Notes: a model not told the origin generated them from the letters alone. DNA of 64,000 nucleotides from Xestospongia bergquistia (GCA_963965975.1 OZ014411.1:22038249-22102248); one strand, 5' to 3'; positions 34,654 through 45,917 are shown, numbered from the stretch's first letter. Program-made: numbers and translations.

Positions 34654-35515
34654 GTGTACTACAAGACCAATGATGATCTGAAAACATCAGCTGAAGTTTC
34701 CGCTACCAAGTCACGTCACCAGTACTACATCCTAAAAAAGTATGAGATACTTCAGTGTGGTGATGTGGAGAAGCTTATCAAGAAGAGAAAGTCACCAGAA
34801 GATCGCCCAGTCTACTATGCAACCATGGAAGACACATGCAATATCATCACCACACCACACATTGCAAATGGTCACGGTGGTCATGACAGGATTCTGAAAC
34901 ATTTTGGTCAAAAGTATGCCAACATCACAACAGATGCTGTTGAACTCTTCAAATCCTAATGCATTTTATGTCAAGAGAAGAGGAAACATCCCAAGACTAC
35001 AGGTGTTGTTGTCAAGCCTATCCTTTCCAACGAATTCAAAGCCTCATGGTCAAGTTGATCTTGTCGGCATGCAGTCATCTCCACAAGGCCAGTTCAAGTG
35101 AATCATGGCCAGAGCAAACAGTGACATCAAAGATATTCTGGTGAGTGACAACAACATGCAGGACTGGACAGTGGAACTCAAGTTGTTCGGCAACAGAAGA
35201 ACTGCACTCATCATGCTAGCATCAACAGAACCCCCTACAAAGCCATGTTTGGAGAGGACCCTAAAATTGGATTAACATCTTCTAGTCTCCCACCTGAAAT
35301 TCTTAAAAGACTTCAATCTGAAGATGACCTTCCTGTACTTTATCAGGCACCACCCCCTGCCACCACTGAACCCACATTTATTCACAACAATGAGCCACCT
35401 CCAGCCACCAATGAACCACTGTCACCTACACCTCTTGCCACCCACCAGCCTCCTAGCTCTCAGGATCCCTCAGTACAGCATCATGACAATCCTCCTCCAT
35501 TGAATTCTACACCTT
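34654..35515 (+). pseudogene. Ginger/KRBA2-type integrase remnant
   Basis: Opens with 101 codons: Lys-rich start, SRHQYYILKKYEIL, then an integrase zinc-binding-like 'H.ANGHGGHDRILKHF' and after a stop CILCQEKRKHPK. The region TGVVVKPILSNEF and GQVDLVGMQSSPQGQFK follows in shifted frames, then RTPYKAMFGEDPKIGLTSSS and a Pro/Thr-rich tail. This order matches gag-pol-derived integrase proteins of the KRBA2/Ginger kind. The catalytic core between GQFK and NNMQDW is largely deleted. Confidence 0.65.
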
Positions 35516-36926
35516 GACAAGCAGCTTTAAGACATCACCAATCAACAAAGAAAAGCTCCTGAATCCCAGTTATCACAGGCAGAAAGGATGGTCAAGCACT
35601 CCCGTATTGACTTAAAGGCAGGTGAAACTGGAATGAATGTTGATGTTCCCATTCCAATGGTTGACAGAAAAGAGGTAACCCAAGAAATATCCCATGAGTT
35701 ATTGTTGGTCAGGATGAACACAACATGTGTAGAATTGTGGTGAAAGCTGGAATTCTGAGCCCATAGTATTCCAGGAATCAGTTTGATCTCTCTCAGCAGT
35801 GACTCTTGAATGATTCTGATGTCAACACAGAATGTACCATCACACTTCTTTAAGCTCTTTTGCAAAATCTCTATATACACAATCTTATTGTAACATAATT
35901 ATATAGACCTTTAATATGTCAATTAAACAAAAGACATCAATGTAACTAATATCATTAATATAGGAGTAATGTTTTTGATCAATTTTTACCTCTTCCTTCA
36001 GCTTTTCTATGTTATTGTGTCTTTGTATATAGTTTCTCATGGTTCATACTATATCTCCTGATTTCAAATGCATCACAATTAATCTAATGACATATTATTA
36101 AAATGCTTTTTTCAGAAATTATATTGTGAGATTAGATATTTTGAGATTATTCTGGGAAACTTCCAATTGAAAGACCAGTTATGTACATACTCAATATAAA
36201 AATTACATATATTTTATGTTATATATGTGTAACATGTAAATTTACATAGCAAATATAAGTAGATTGTATGTATAACAATAATATATATAATGTATGTATT
36301 GTTAATGTACACATGTTTAACATATAATCATTTACCATTATAATACATATATGTATGTAAAATGTATGTATTATATAGACATTATACATAACTCTGTCTC
36401 CTTATTCCAATTGCCTTAATAGTCTAAAGACTTGTTAATATAATGGTTTTAGAAATTATATAAAAACACATTGTATGATTAGATATTTTAAGATATGTTC
36501 CTTGAAAGGCCAGTTTTATGTGCATACTCAATACTGTAATAATAAAAAGAAACACAAGAAATAGTGTCATCTCTTTAACTATAGAGAAAGCTAATAACAC
36601 TGATATTGTCATGTTTTAACAGATTATTTAGTTGTTATAATATTGTCGTAATTGTCGCAACTTTTTAAAATAATCATGTATTTCATATACTATAAATGAT
36701 ATTAATTACTTATTATTTTATATCACTATAAATATATGTTAAATATAATTTCTTTTACTTATGCCTAAGAAAAAATTATGTAAATTACACATAATGTCTA
36801 ACATGTAAATTTACATGGCAAATGTATTTAGATTGTATATATAACAATGTCATATATTTGAACAGTTGAGGTATAATCAATATAATATATAAACTATATA
36901 AAATGTATCTAATATACATATAGTTA
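35516..36926. repeat. Spacer including a further flank-repeat copy
   Basis: 35,980-36,780 is related to 29,000-29,700 and 4,300-4,810 (TTTTCAGAAATTAT, AGATATTTTGAGAT, TTTCTTTTACTTATG). No coding feature supported. The retroelement pol fragment begins abruptly at about 36,927. Confidence 0.55.
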
Positions 36927-39100
36927 ATGACTTTAAGAGGGTGTGAAGGAGTAGTTGGATTAATTGATGAAATTTTAGTACATGGGAGGACCACAGAAGA
37001 GCACCACAAGAGACTGATGGTAGTTCTGGAGAGAATGAAAAAAGAAGGCATTACACTCAATAAAGATAAGTGTATTTTCTATACTAACAGTATTCACTTT
37101 TTAGGTTAAATTGTAAATGAGAAAGGGGTGTCAGCCAAGCCAGACAGGATTAGAGCTATCCAGGAATTTCCGAGACCAAAAAATATAACGGAGGTGAGAC
37201 AATTCCTGGGGATGCTCAATCAACTCAGCAAATTCTCTCCAAATCTTGCAGAACGATCGAAACCTATCAGTGACTTGTTGAGCTCTAAAAATCAATGAAA
37301 CTGGGGCCCAGACCAAGAAAAATCATTTGAAGACCTCAAGACTGAATTAAGTTTTGGAAGAGTACTGGCATTATATGAACCAGAGCGTGAGTCGAAGATA
37401 TCTGCAGATGCATCAGCTTATGGTATTGGGGCAGTACTTCGCCAGAAACAACCTGATGGAAATTGGAAGCTAATTGCTTATGTGTCAAGATCAATGACAG
37501 ATACAGAACAGCGCTATGCGCAAATAGAAAAAGAAGCCTTGGCAATAACATGGGTCTGTGAGAGACTGAGTCAATACCTTATTGGCTCCAAGTTTGAAAT
37601 AGAAACAGACCACAAACCGTTAGTTCCCCTATTATCAACAAAGAATCTGGAAGACCTACCAATAAGAATCCAGAGATTTCGCTTAAGAATGATGCAATAT
37701 CAATTTTCAATAAATCATGTACCAGGCAAAGATCTAAATACAGCCGACTTTCTTTCAAGATCACCACTGAAAGAGACAGAAGATAACTTAGGAAAAGAGG
37801 TAGAAGCGTATGTGGACATGATAGTGAATCACTTTCCTGCAACAGACAAACATATCACCCAAATACAAGCACATCAGGACCGAGATCCAGTACTTCAAAA
37901 CTGTAACGTCAATGTCTACAAGGGAAAAAGAAAGGAAAGCTAAGAGAATATTCAGAAGTCCAGTATGAACTCTCTGTTAAAAATGGACTCCTGATGAGAG
38001 GAAGCAGAATAATTATCCCCAAAACGCTACAACAAGAGGTGCTAGAGCAGATTCATTTAGGTCACCAAGGTTTAAACAAGTGTAAAGAAAGAGCCTGGCT
38101 ATCAGTATGGTGGCCAGGGATGACAAAAGAGATTGAAAAGTATGTGAAGAGATGTCGAATTTACAGTCAGTTCCAGCGACTGAAAGTGGAACCTCTTTGC
38201 CCTACAGAGTTACAAGATAACCTTGGCTAAAAGTGGGCACAGAATTATTCATTTGGAAGCAAGCAACATACCTACTGGTTATTGACTACTATTCTTGATT
38301 TATTGAAATAGCTAAGCTGTCATCAACGACATCAGAAGGGGTCATCACTCACCTAAAGTCAATCTTCGCAAGACATGGAATTCCACGAACAGCAATTTCG
38401 GATAATGGACCTCAATATGCATCATCATCTTTCAATGCATTTGCTGAACTGTATGGATTCCAACACATCACAAGTAGCCCTCGATATCCTCAAGCAAATG
38501 GAGAGGCAGAACGGGCAGTACAGACAATAAAAGGTCTGTTAAGAAAATCTAGTGATCTCTATCTAGCACTCCTTTCTTATCGCTCAACTCCACTGAAGCT
38601 AGGATATAGTCCAGCAGAACTTCTCATGAGTAGAAGGTTACGTACAATCGTGCCAGTTAGTAAAGATCTACTAGAACCTAAACTAGCTTATAAAGAGACT
38701 GTGAATAATAGAGATCGAGATTTGAAGAGAGCACAGAAGAAATATTATGATAGGCGTCATGGTGCTAAAGAACAATCTTCACTGTTCCCAGGACAGGAAG
38801 TTTGGATTCCTGACAATGGAATTACAGGGAGAATCCAACAGGAAGAATCTCATAGGTCTTACAGTGTGACTACACAAAATAAAGGAGTTATTAGAAGGAA
38901 CAGAAGACAATTAAACCCTCTCCCTCCACAAGAAGATGCCCAAGAAACTCGATCTGATGAACCAGAGGTTAGGACATTTTCTACATCAGTTGAATATAAC
39001 GGACACCAACAAGTACAATATAGTAGAAGTGGACGAAAGTCTAAACCACCAGATCGATATGGAATTTGGATGTAACACTCTTCAATCCCGAAAAGGGAGA
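36927..39100 (+). pseudogene. Gypsy pol fragment (RT end, RNase H, integrase)
   Basis: Starts inside RT: GLIDEILVHGRTTEEHHKRL (the YxDD box is LIDE, catalytic Asp pair changed), LNKDKCIFYTNSIHFLG; RNase H with YVSRSMTDTEQRYAQIEKEA and ETDHKPLVPLL (37,480-37,750); integrase zinc-binding HLGHQGLNKCKERAWLSVWW and CRIYSQF (second CC pair damaged); core with DYY, ISDNGPQYAS and SPRYPQANGEAERAV (38,285-38,530); C-terminal RRNRRQLNPLP. Frame breaks occur at 37,110, 37,300, 37,941 and 38,228. Ends with the polypurine tract AAAAGGGAGA (39,091-39,100) against the LTR. Confidence 0.85.
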
Positions 39101-39256
39101 TGTAATGTATGCAACTTATTAACTAACACTTATTATGAATATTATTATGTATTTTGGTATATAAGAAGCAGGTTTTGTTTGTTAGTTTGTCCGTTATCAC
39201 TTGAGTTTGGTTGTGTTAAAAGAATAAATATATCTCTCTCAAACCAAACCACTACA
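39101..39256 (+). repeat. LTR, copy 1
   Basis: 156 bp, TGTAATG...CACTACA, preceded by a polypurine tract and containing TATATAAGAAGC and an AATAAATA signal, i.e. promoter and polyadenylation-like elements of a short LTR. The second copy at 40,648 is the result of the later duplication, not the partner LTR. Confidence 0.75.
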
Positions 39257-39316
39257 CTAAGTACAATAGAATTAGACACTGGAGCATCATTCTCAGTTGT
39301 AAATAGAAAGACATAA
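39257..39316 (+). pseudogene. Retroelement protease start, copy 1
   Basis: TLSTIELDTGASFSVVN contains the DTGA active-site motif, then stops. It lies immediately after the LTR with no gag between. The same sequence recurs at 40,804-40,863. Confidence 0.65.
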
Positions 39317-40018
39317 AACAAATTTGTTAAATGATTGAACCGAATCTGTCAATAGACATACTATTGTAAAAGTATCATTATTGTAGTTATTGAAGGAACA
39401 AAGTTTTTTTGATTGAAAATGCCCGTGTACTTTAGATGGAACTGAGAGAGATTTTTACAAGTTTGGTGAAAGGAGAAGCTCCAAGAAAATTTAAAAGGAG
39501 TAAATGCAAAAACCTGCATCCTACCCCCAGCCTAATCCTATTTTTTCTAAAACCTTCCCTGTCTTGTTGTATCCTGCCCTGTAGGTTTAAGACCAAAAGT
39601 TAATAATACATTCTTTAACAACGAAAAAGTAGTCATTTAACGTTGTTTATACCATACATTATGACAAATTCATGGTAGAATCATGAGGCTGATGGTGAGT
39701 CTGTATGAAATGGTGCATGTAAATGAATTAAAGAAGCAATAAAAATTACGAATTGCCTATTAATGAAAGTTAATTTAGTAAAAGAACTAACAAGCTGTTA
39801 TCAGAAATTGAAGATGACATAATTAAGATATTATCAATTTACATCTACTTGTGTGTATTATAAAATTGTTTAGACATTTGCTATATTTAGCTCTGCCCTG
39901 AAATATTCCTGTGATAAATGTTGTGTATTTTACACTGTGGTTGAAAAATAAGGCTGTCTTCTGTAAATTTTATTAACATTGTGACTAATGCATTAGTGAT
40001 CTTCTGATTTTGTCTTAC

Positions 40019-40213
40019 CAAATGTATCAGTTGGAGTAGGTGTAACTACAGGCATGTGAAAAGGAGGAAAGCAACTAATTTTATCTATATCATCACAACA
40101 ATCATTATGAGCGTAGCACGATTGATCACAACCGCAATCAATATGAAGACAATTCCTTGACTTGGTGTAATCACAACATCCAGTATAGTTGAAATTTAAG
40201 TACACACATGAAC
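40019..40213 (-). CDS. Orphan SMB-like exon (duplicate of B-S5)
   Basis: 195 bp, intact splice sites and phase 1-1, identical module to 42,380-42,574 (CVYLNFNYTGCCDYTKSRNC, CGCDQSC, NDCCDDIDKISC). It lies beyond the terminal exon of locus B, between two retroelement segments, so it probably is no longer part of that transcript. Confidence 0.6.
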
Positions 40214-40647
40214 CTAAAATGAACATAATATGAACATATCATTTTAATTCATTGTTATCTTAAGTAACAGGTGTGGGTACAACTATAAAAACACTTGAAG
40301 GACATGCAAAAATTATTGTAAGATGTGTACTACATGTCAAATGTTATAGATTTTAAAATTCTGTGACCATATAAAGAAATACATTTAGTTATATAGTACA
40401 AATGTATTAAAGCTCTGACTAATAAATATGTTGTATGATTATCTGATTATGTCTTACCTTCTGTACTCCCTCCACAAGAAGATGCCCAAGAAACTCGATC
40501 TGATGAACCAGAGGTTAGGACATTTTCTACATCAGTTGAATATAACGGAGACCAACAAGTAAAATATAGTAGAAGTGGACGAAAGTCTAAACCACCAGAT
40601 CGATATGGAATTTTGGATGTAACACTCTTCAATCCCGAAAAGGGAGA

Positions 40648-40803
40648 TGTAATGTATGCAACTTATTAACTAACACTTATTATGAATATCATTATGTATT
40701 TTGGTATATAAGAAACAGGTTTTGTTTGTTAGTTAGTCCGTTATCACTTGAGTTTGGTTGTGTTAAAAGAATAAATATATCTCTCTCAAACCAAACCACT
40801 ACA
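40648..40803 (+). repeat. LTR, copy 2
   Basis: 156 bp, same ends and motifs as copy 1 with a handful of substitutions. Confidence 0.75.
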
Positions 40804-41147
40804 CTAAATACAATAGAATTAGACACTGGAGCATCATTCTCAGTTGTAAATAGAAAGACATAAAACAAATTTGTTAAATGATTGAACCGAATCTGTCAAT
40901 AGACATACTATTGTAAAAGTATCATTATTGTAGTTATTGAAGGAACAAAGTTTTTTTGATTGAAAATGCCCGTGTACTTTAGATGGAACTGAGAGAGATT
41001 TTTACAAGTTTGGTGAAAGGAGAAGCTCCAAGAAAATTTAAAAGGAGTAAATGCAAAAACCTGCATCCTACCCCCAGCCTAATCCTATTTTTTCTAAAAC
41101 CTTCCCTGTCTTGTTGTATCCTGCCCTGTAGGTTTAAGACCAAAAGT

Positions 41148-41220
41148 TGAAGCAGAAAAAGACAGACTAGAACATGAAGGTATTATAAAGAAAGAAAAGT
41201 TTCCAGAGTGAGCACAGTAA
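41148..41220 (+). pseudogene. Gypsy RT N-terminal fragment
   Basis: Reads VEAEKDRLEHEGIIKKEKF, the conserved start of Gypsy RT. With the preceding LTR and protease pieces it gives the order integrase-LTR-protease-RT start. Confidence 0.65.
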
Positions 41221-41248
41221 AATATATTAGTAACAGAGTTGAGTTTAG

Positions 41249-41458
41249 TTAATGGACATACTCAATCTCAGAAATGGACAAATCTGGTATTTTATTAAAC
41301 TGTTTCTCTGGAATTACACCTGAGACTGTTACAGTAGAGGCAAGTTCACCATGGTTATCATCCAGTCCCAAACTTAGACAATTGCTTTGAATTTGCGAAT
41401 TCCTGACAATTGTTTCTGATCTTAAGGTGAGAGGAGTTACCTGTACTCTATTGAACAT
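41249..41458 (-). CDS. Terminal exon of locus B
   Basis: Open frame ending SISEIEYVH-stop, with LSLGLDDNHGELASTVTVS upstream. Homologous to the decayed block at 4,930-5,110, which places it as the last coding exon of both genes. The peptide is hydrophilic and acidic, free of cysteines, unlike all other modules, so it may be a cytoplasmic or C-terminal tail; no transmembrane segment was found beside it. The exact acceptor is unclear: a CAG at 41,432 would give another frame, so the exon probably starts further upstream or is reached through a small unseen exon. Confidence 0.5.
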   Translation of the reverse strand: MFNRVQVTPLTLRSETIVRNSQIQSNCLSLGLDDNHGELASTVTVSGVIPEKQFNKIPDLSISEIEYVH

Positions 41459-42379
41459 TATTCTTCATTTATAACTTGTTTAACTTACAATGTCTAAATG
41501 TATTTATTAATCTCAACATTATGTAGGATATTTCCTACATGCATCTTATTCTATAATTTGTTTAGTTTTTCCCCATAATTTTTATTGGCATATACAATTT
41601 ATATTTTTTAAAATTATTGATTATATAAAGGTCAACACAGCAGAGTATTAGGACAATATATTGAACAACTACATAAATAAGTAAAAAAATACCAATTGTT
41701 AATTATACTACAACTACCAGTTATACCATCATTAAATTCTTCCCAAAAAAACTCATTTACTTGTAACAGTTGTCGTAGGTGTAACTATAGAACCTATAAA
41801 AAAAAGATGAAAAATATCCTGGAAGATATGAATTCCCAACATCAGTAATTTAATTGATTGAAGTTTATTATAATTTCATTATTAGTAATGTACATTGTTG
41901 TATATAGTATTGTTTTGTGACACATGCTTATAACTATGAAATATGTAGTGCAGTACAATTTGTTAATAATACATTCTTTAACAACGAAAAAGTAGTCATT
42001 TAACGTTGTTTATACCATACATTATGACAAATTCATGGTAGAATCATGAGGCTGATGGTGAGTCTGTATGAAATGGTGCATGTAAATGAATTAAAGAAGC
42101 AATAAAATCATGAATTGTCATTAATGAAGGTTAATTTAGTAAAAGAACTAGCAAGCTGTTATCAGAAATTGAAGATGACATAATTAAGATATTATCAATT
42201 TACATCTACTTGTGTGTATTATAAAATTGTTTAGACATTTGCTATATTTAGCTCTGCCCTGAAATATTCCTGTGATAAATGTTGTGTATTTTACACTGTG
42301 GTTGAAAAATAAGGCTGTCTTCTGTAAATTTTATTAACATTGTGACTAATGCATTAGTGATCTTCTGATTTTGTCTTAC
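41459..42379. other. Intron/spacer of locus B
   Basis: A short mucin-like piece on the minus strand near 41,772-41,800 (GSIVTPTTTVT, donor GTAAAT) may be a mini-exon. Otherwise AT-rich without coding signal. Confidence 0.45.
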
Positions 42380-42574
42380 CAAATGTATCAGTTGGAGTAG
42401 GTGTAACTACAGGCATGTGAAAAGGAGGAAAGCAACTAATTTTATCTATATCATCACAACAATCATTATGAGCGTAGCACGATTGATCACAACCGCAATC
42501 AATATGAAGACAATTCCTTGACTTGGTGTAATCACAACATCCAGTATAGTTGAAATTTAAGTACACACATGAAC
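42380..42574 (-). CDS. SMB-like exon B-S5
   Basis: 195 bp, phase 1-1, donor GTAAGA. CVYLNFNYTGCC, CGCDQSCYAHNDCC, KISC; cysteine spacing matches the consensus although the rest is the most divergent SMB-like sequence in the window. Confidence 0.75.
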
Positions 42575-42818
42575 CTAAAATGAACATAATATAAACATAT
42601 CATTTTAATTCATTGCTATCTTAAGTAACAGGTGTGGGTACAACTATAAAAACACTTGAAGGACATGCAAAAATTATTGTAAGATGTGTACTACATGTCA
42701 AATGTTATAGATTTTAAAATTCTGTGACCATATAAAGAAATACATTTAGTTATATAGTACAAATGTATTAAAGCTCTGACTAATAAATATGTTGTATGAT
42801 TATCTGATTATGTCTTAC
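42575..42818 (-). pseudogene. Decayed mucin-like exon
   Basis: Alignable to mucin-like exons at about 42,620-42,715 but begins NF-stop and has lost the donor. Duplicated at 40,260-40,350. Confidence 0.55.
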
Positions 42819-42980
42819 CTTCTGTACTATTTGGATAACAACCAATATCAGCTATGTCACTACAACAATCATTTCCAGAATAACACCTTTTATCACAATG
42901 ACAATTATTAATGTCACATTCTCGGGTCAAGTAATTTTTACAACATCCAGAATAATTGAGATTAAGGTCCTTACATGACA
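42819..42980 (-). CDS. SMB-like exon B-S4, short tail
   Basis: 162 bp, phase 1-1, donor GTAAGA. CKDLNLNYSGCC, CHCDKRC, NDCCSDIADIGC and only a short YPNSTE tail in place of the Pro/Thr tail. Confidence 0.72.
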
Positions 42981-43159
42981 CTAAAATTGACATAATATAT
43001 TAAACAATTTGTTTAAATTCATAGTTAACTATTTTGTTATAAACTTATAAAAGCTTGATTAATGTATTGTATGAATGCCTGATTTTGTTTACCAGCTGTA
43101 CCTGTTGGTGTTGTTAACATAATATGTACAAATTAATTTAATTCATAATGCTCACTTAC

Positions 43160-43255
43160 GAGGTGTAACAGTTGGCATAACTATAGAACCACTTGAAGAT
43201 GACGACATTGATGGAAGATATGTACTACTTTCCAAAGTGTATGAACTTGTAATTT
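43160..43255 (-). CDS. Mucin-like exon B-M3
   Basis: 96 bp, phase 1-1, donor GTAAGT. ITSSYTLESSTYLPS and a Ser run ending PTVTP. A fragment of an SMB tail with donor GTAAAC lies at about 43,090. Confidence 0.6.
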
Positions 43256-43344
43256 CTATCTCCACATAAACAAGTGAAATTAATGTTATATTAAAAATTT
43301 TATAAAAGTTATGATAATTGTATGAATTTCTGATTTTGTCTTAT

Positions 43345-43449
43345 CAGGCATATCAGTTTGAGTAGGTGAAACAATTGAACCATTTAAGGAAGAAAACAAA
43401 ATTGTTGGAATATGTTTACTATTTTTCAAAGGATATGAACTTGTAATTT
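43345..43449 (-). pseudogene. Mucin-SMB hybrid exon with lost donor
   Basis: Opens like a mucin-like exon (ITSSYPL) but ends like an SMB tail (SPTQTDMP); the donor G|GTAAGA has become G|ATAAGA. 105 bp keeps phase 1-1 length, so it was once functional as a fused exon. Confidence 0.55.
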
Positions 43450-43539
43450 CTATGTCAACATAAACAAGTTAAATGGATTATCTGTTATGAATTTTATGAT
43501 AGCTATGACATAATATTTTATAATTTTATTAACATTGTT

Positions 43540-43625
43540 AGCTATAGAATCACTTAAAGAAGGTGAAAAACTTGTTGGAGGAATTCCACTACTTATCAAA
43601 GGGGATGTAGTTAAAGATTCTGTCT
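43540..43625 (-). pseudogene. Decayed mucin-like exon
   Basis: Keeps the acceptor ATATAG and TESLTTSPL, FSPSLSDS, but runs into Asn/Lys codons with no proper donor. Confidence 0.5.
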
Positions 43626-44090
43626 CTATATAAAAATAGCAATAAAATTGATATGATGTATGAGATAAACTGATTACAATTATCACATCATTAACTAAAT
43701 TTGCTGTTATTTACAAATTAACTTTTAGGAAGAACTCTTTAAAATTATATAATAATTATGATAGTATTAGTAAATAAAATAATTTTTGACTAGAATAAAA
43801 TATAAATACATGTAATTTTAAATGTCAACATGAGAGAAATTATTTTGAGTTGACATGCAATGCAAAAGCTAATAAGAAATTTACAAATATATTTGATTTT
43901 ATAACATTCCCAACATCAGTAATATTAATATTGATTTAAATTATAAATCATATTTTTAAAATATAAAATATGCTGTCAACTAAAATCTGCTATTAAATAA
44001 TAATATTTTTCATTTTATATAATATACCAATATTAATTTATCAAGAAAACTTTTACTAATGCATTGAATAAGCTTACGATTTTATCTTAC

Positions 44091-44288
44091 CAATTATGTC
44101 AGTTGGAGTAGGTGAAACTATAGAAGTGGAAGAAGTGGCAGGATAACATCCAATATCAGCTATATCACTACAACAAGTTTTCCAAATGTAACAGTCTTGA
44201 TGACAATAGCATCCATTATTGCCACAATTTGATGACTGAGACCTATCACAACATCCAGAATAATTGAGATTAAGTGCTAAACATGAGC
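44091..44288 (-). CDS. SMB-like exon B-S3
   Basis: 198 bp, phase 1-1, acceptor TTTTAG, donor GTAAGA. SGCCDRSQSSNC, CYCHQDC (Asp of CxCD replaced by His), TCCSDIADIGC. Tandem neighbour of B-S2 with no mucin-like exon between them. Confidence 0.72.
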
Positions 44289-44344
44289 CTAAAATTAATA
44301 TAATAATTATGAATAAATTTATTTAATTCATATTGCTAACTTAC

Positions 44345-44545
44345 CTTGAGGAGCAACTGGTGTATCAGTTGGAGTTGGTGAAACTATAGGAGAGGGAGGA
44401 TAACAACCAATATCAGCTATATCACTACAACAATTGTCCCAAATGTGACAGCTTTGATGACAATAGCATCCACTATTGTTACAAGATTGTGACAAGGACC
44501 TTACACAACATCCAGAATAGTTGAGATTAAGTGCCAAACATGAGC
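44345..44545 (-). CDS. SMB-like exon B-S2
   Basis: 201 bp, phase 1-1, donor GTAAGT. SGCCVRSLSQSC, CYCHQSC, NCCSDIADIGC, tail SPTPTDTPVAP whose last part looks borrowed from a mucin-like exon end. Confidence 0.75.
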
Positions 44546-44597
44546 CTAAAAGTAACGTAATACAAATAAATTAATTTAATTCATAATGATTACTTAC

Positions 44598-44696
44598 CTG
44601 GAGTAACAACTGGTGTAGGTGTAAATAGAGAACCACTTAAAGAGGATGAAAATGTTTCTACTGTACTACTTGTCAAAAGGGATTTAGATATAGATT
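44598..44696 (-). CDS. Mucin-like exon B-M2
   Basis: 99 bp, phase 1-1, donor GTAAGT; ESISKSLLTSSTVET and PTPVVTP. Confidence 0.62.
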
Positions 44697-45115
44697 CTGT
44701 ATCAATATAAAAATGATAATAAAATTAATAAGATGTAAGAGAGAAACTGATCACAACCATCTCTTCAGTAACTAAATATGTTAGTATTTAAAACATGAAC
44801 TGTTAGGAAGAAATCTTTATAATATAATATTTATGTCATAATTATTAATAAAATTAATATTTAACTAAAATATTATTACTATAATTATGATTGATTATAA
44901 CAGCAAATACAAGATAAATTACTTTGTCATGACATGTAATCCAATAGCAAATAAAAAATTAGGAAATACATTTTATTTCATAAGAATTTCCAACATTAAT
45001 ATTTTAATAATGAAGAAATAGTCACTAACCATTTAGGCCAGACCTGATTTCTTTGATTTGTTAATTTGTACAAAATGTAACTAATGTATTACATTAGGTT
45101 CTGATTTCATCTTAC

Positions 45116-45313
45116 CAAGCATTTCAATTGGAGTAGTTGAAACTATAGGAGAGGCAAAAGAAGCAGGATGACAACCAATATCAGCTATATCACTACAACA
45201 ATCACTCAAAATATGACAATTTTTATCACAATAGCATCCATTATTGCTACAAGGTGGTGATAAAAACATTATACAACATCCTGAATAACTGAGATTTAGT
45301 GCCAAGCATGAGC
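45116..45313 (-). CDS. SMB-like exon B-S1
   Basis: 198 bp, phase 1-1, donor GTAAGA. SGCCIMFLSPPCSNNGC, CYCDKNC, SDCCSDIADIGC. Closest relative of the 5' half of C-S1 in locus C. Confidence 0.78.
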
Positions 45314-45362
45314 CTAAATTGTCATAACATCAAAATTAATTTAATTCATAGTGTTCACTTAC

Positions 45363-45458
45363 CTGGAGTAACAGTTGGTGTAAGTGTAATTATAGAACGA
45401 ATTAAAGAAGATGAAGAAGTTGTTGGAAGTTGTGTCAAAGTGTATGATGTTTTAAATC
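45363..45458 (-). CDS. Mucin-like exon B-M1
   Basis: 96 bp, phase 1-1; FKTSYTLTQLPTTSSSS and LTPTVTP. Near identical to C-M1 at 61,569. Confidence 0.65.
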
Positions 45459-45761
45459 CTGTGTATATATAAAATGACAATAGAATTGATACAATAAATT
45501 GATACAACACATATATGATAAACTGATCACAATCAATATACTTGTAATATGGTACTATTTAGCACATGAACTATTAATAACGAGAAACTTGATATTTATA
45601 TTATAATTATGTCAAAATTAGCAATAAACTTAATTTTATCATGATATACATAATTGAAATATCATCTAAAATTTTGAATGAGTTGATGTATACACATGGA
45701 ATAAAGAAGTGTAGTAAATTATACAATGTTTAATGTTTATTATAAAGAAGTAAGACCTTAC

Positions 45762-45917
45762 CACAATTATGAGTGACTTCATTATTCCCAATAAAATATC
45801 TTGGAGAGCAATCTGCACACTCATCAGGATAACAAACTGCATCAGGATAGTTAGAACAAACACTTATATTACAAATATCTGAACTACATTTCTTGTTTGG
45901 TTGACCAAATGAACAGC
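45762..45917 (-). CDS. CGxC module exon B3
   Basis: 156 bp, phase 1-1. CSFGQPNKKC, CSNYPDAVC, ECADCSPRYF, NNEVTHNC; subtype partnered with P1-Lys Kunitz. Confidence 0.77.

Larger units (their letters stand above)
38920..40465. repeat. Tandem duplication, copy 1 (internally deleted)
   Basis: Matches 40,466-42,828 at very high identity except that the part equivalent to about 41,149-41,964 is missing; the deletion junction at 39,599-39,601 shows 3-bp microhomology GTT. Contains the integrase end, LTR, protease fragment and an SMB exon. Confidence 0.88.
40466..42828. repeat. Tandem duplication, copy 2
   Basis: 2363 bp: retroelement 3' end plus LTR and protease fragment, RT start fragment, locus B terminal exon, spacer and an SMB exon. 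The right boundary with copy 1 falls at CTGTACTCCC, where the intron next to SMB exon B-S4 joins retroelement sequence with 2-bp overlap. Confidence 0.88.

Noticed and set aside
35542-35880. Minus-strand 112-codon ORF downstream of the Ginger-like integrase
   Set aside because: No domain or composition signal, and pieces of the plus strand there look like retroelement-associated sequence; insufficient support for a gene.
37579-37842. Minus-strand 87-codon ORF
   Set aside because: Antisense to RNase H of the plus-strand Gypsy fragment.
40447-40632. Minus-strand 61-codon ORF ending with STEGKT
   Set aside because: Artefact of the duplication junction: SMB-intron sequence fused to antisense integrase.
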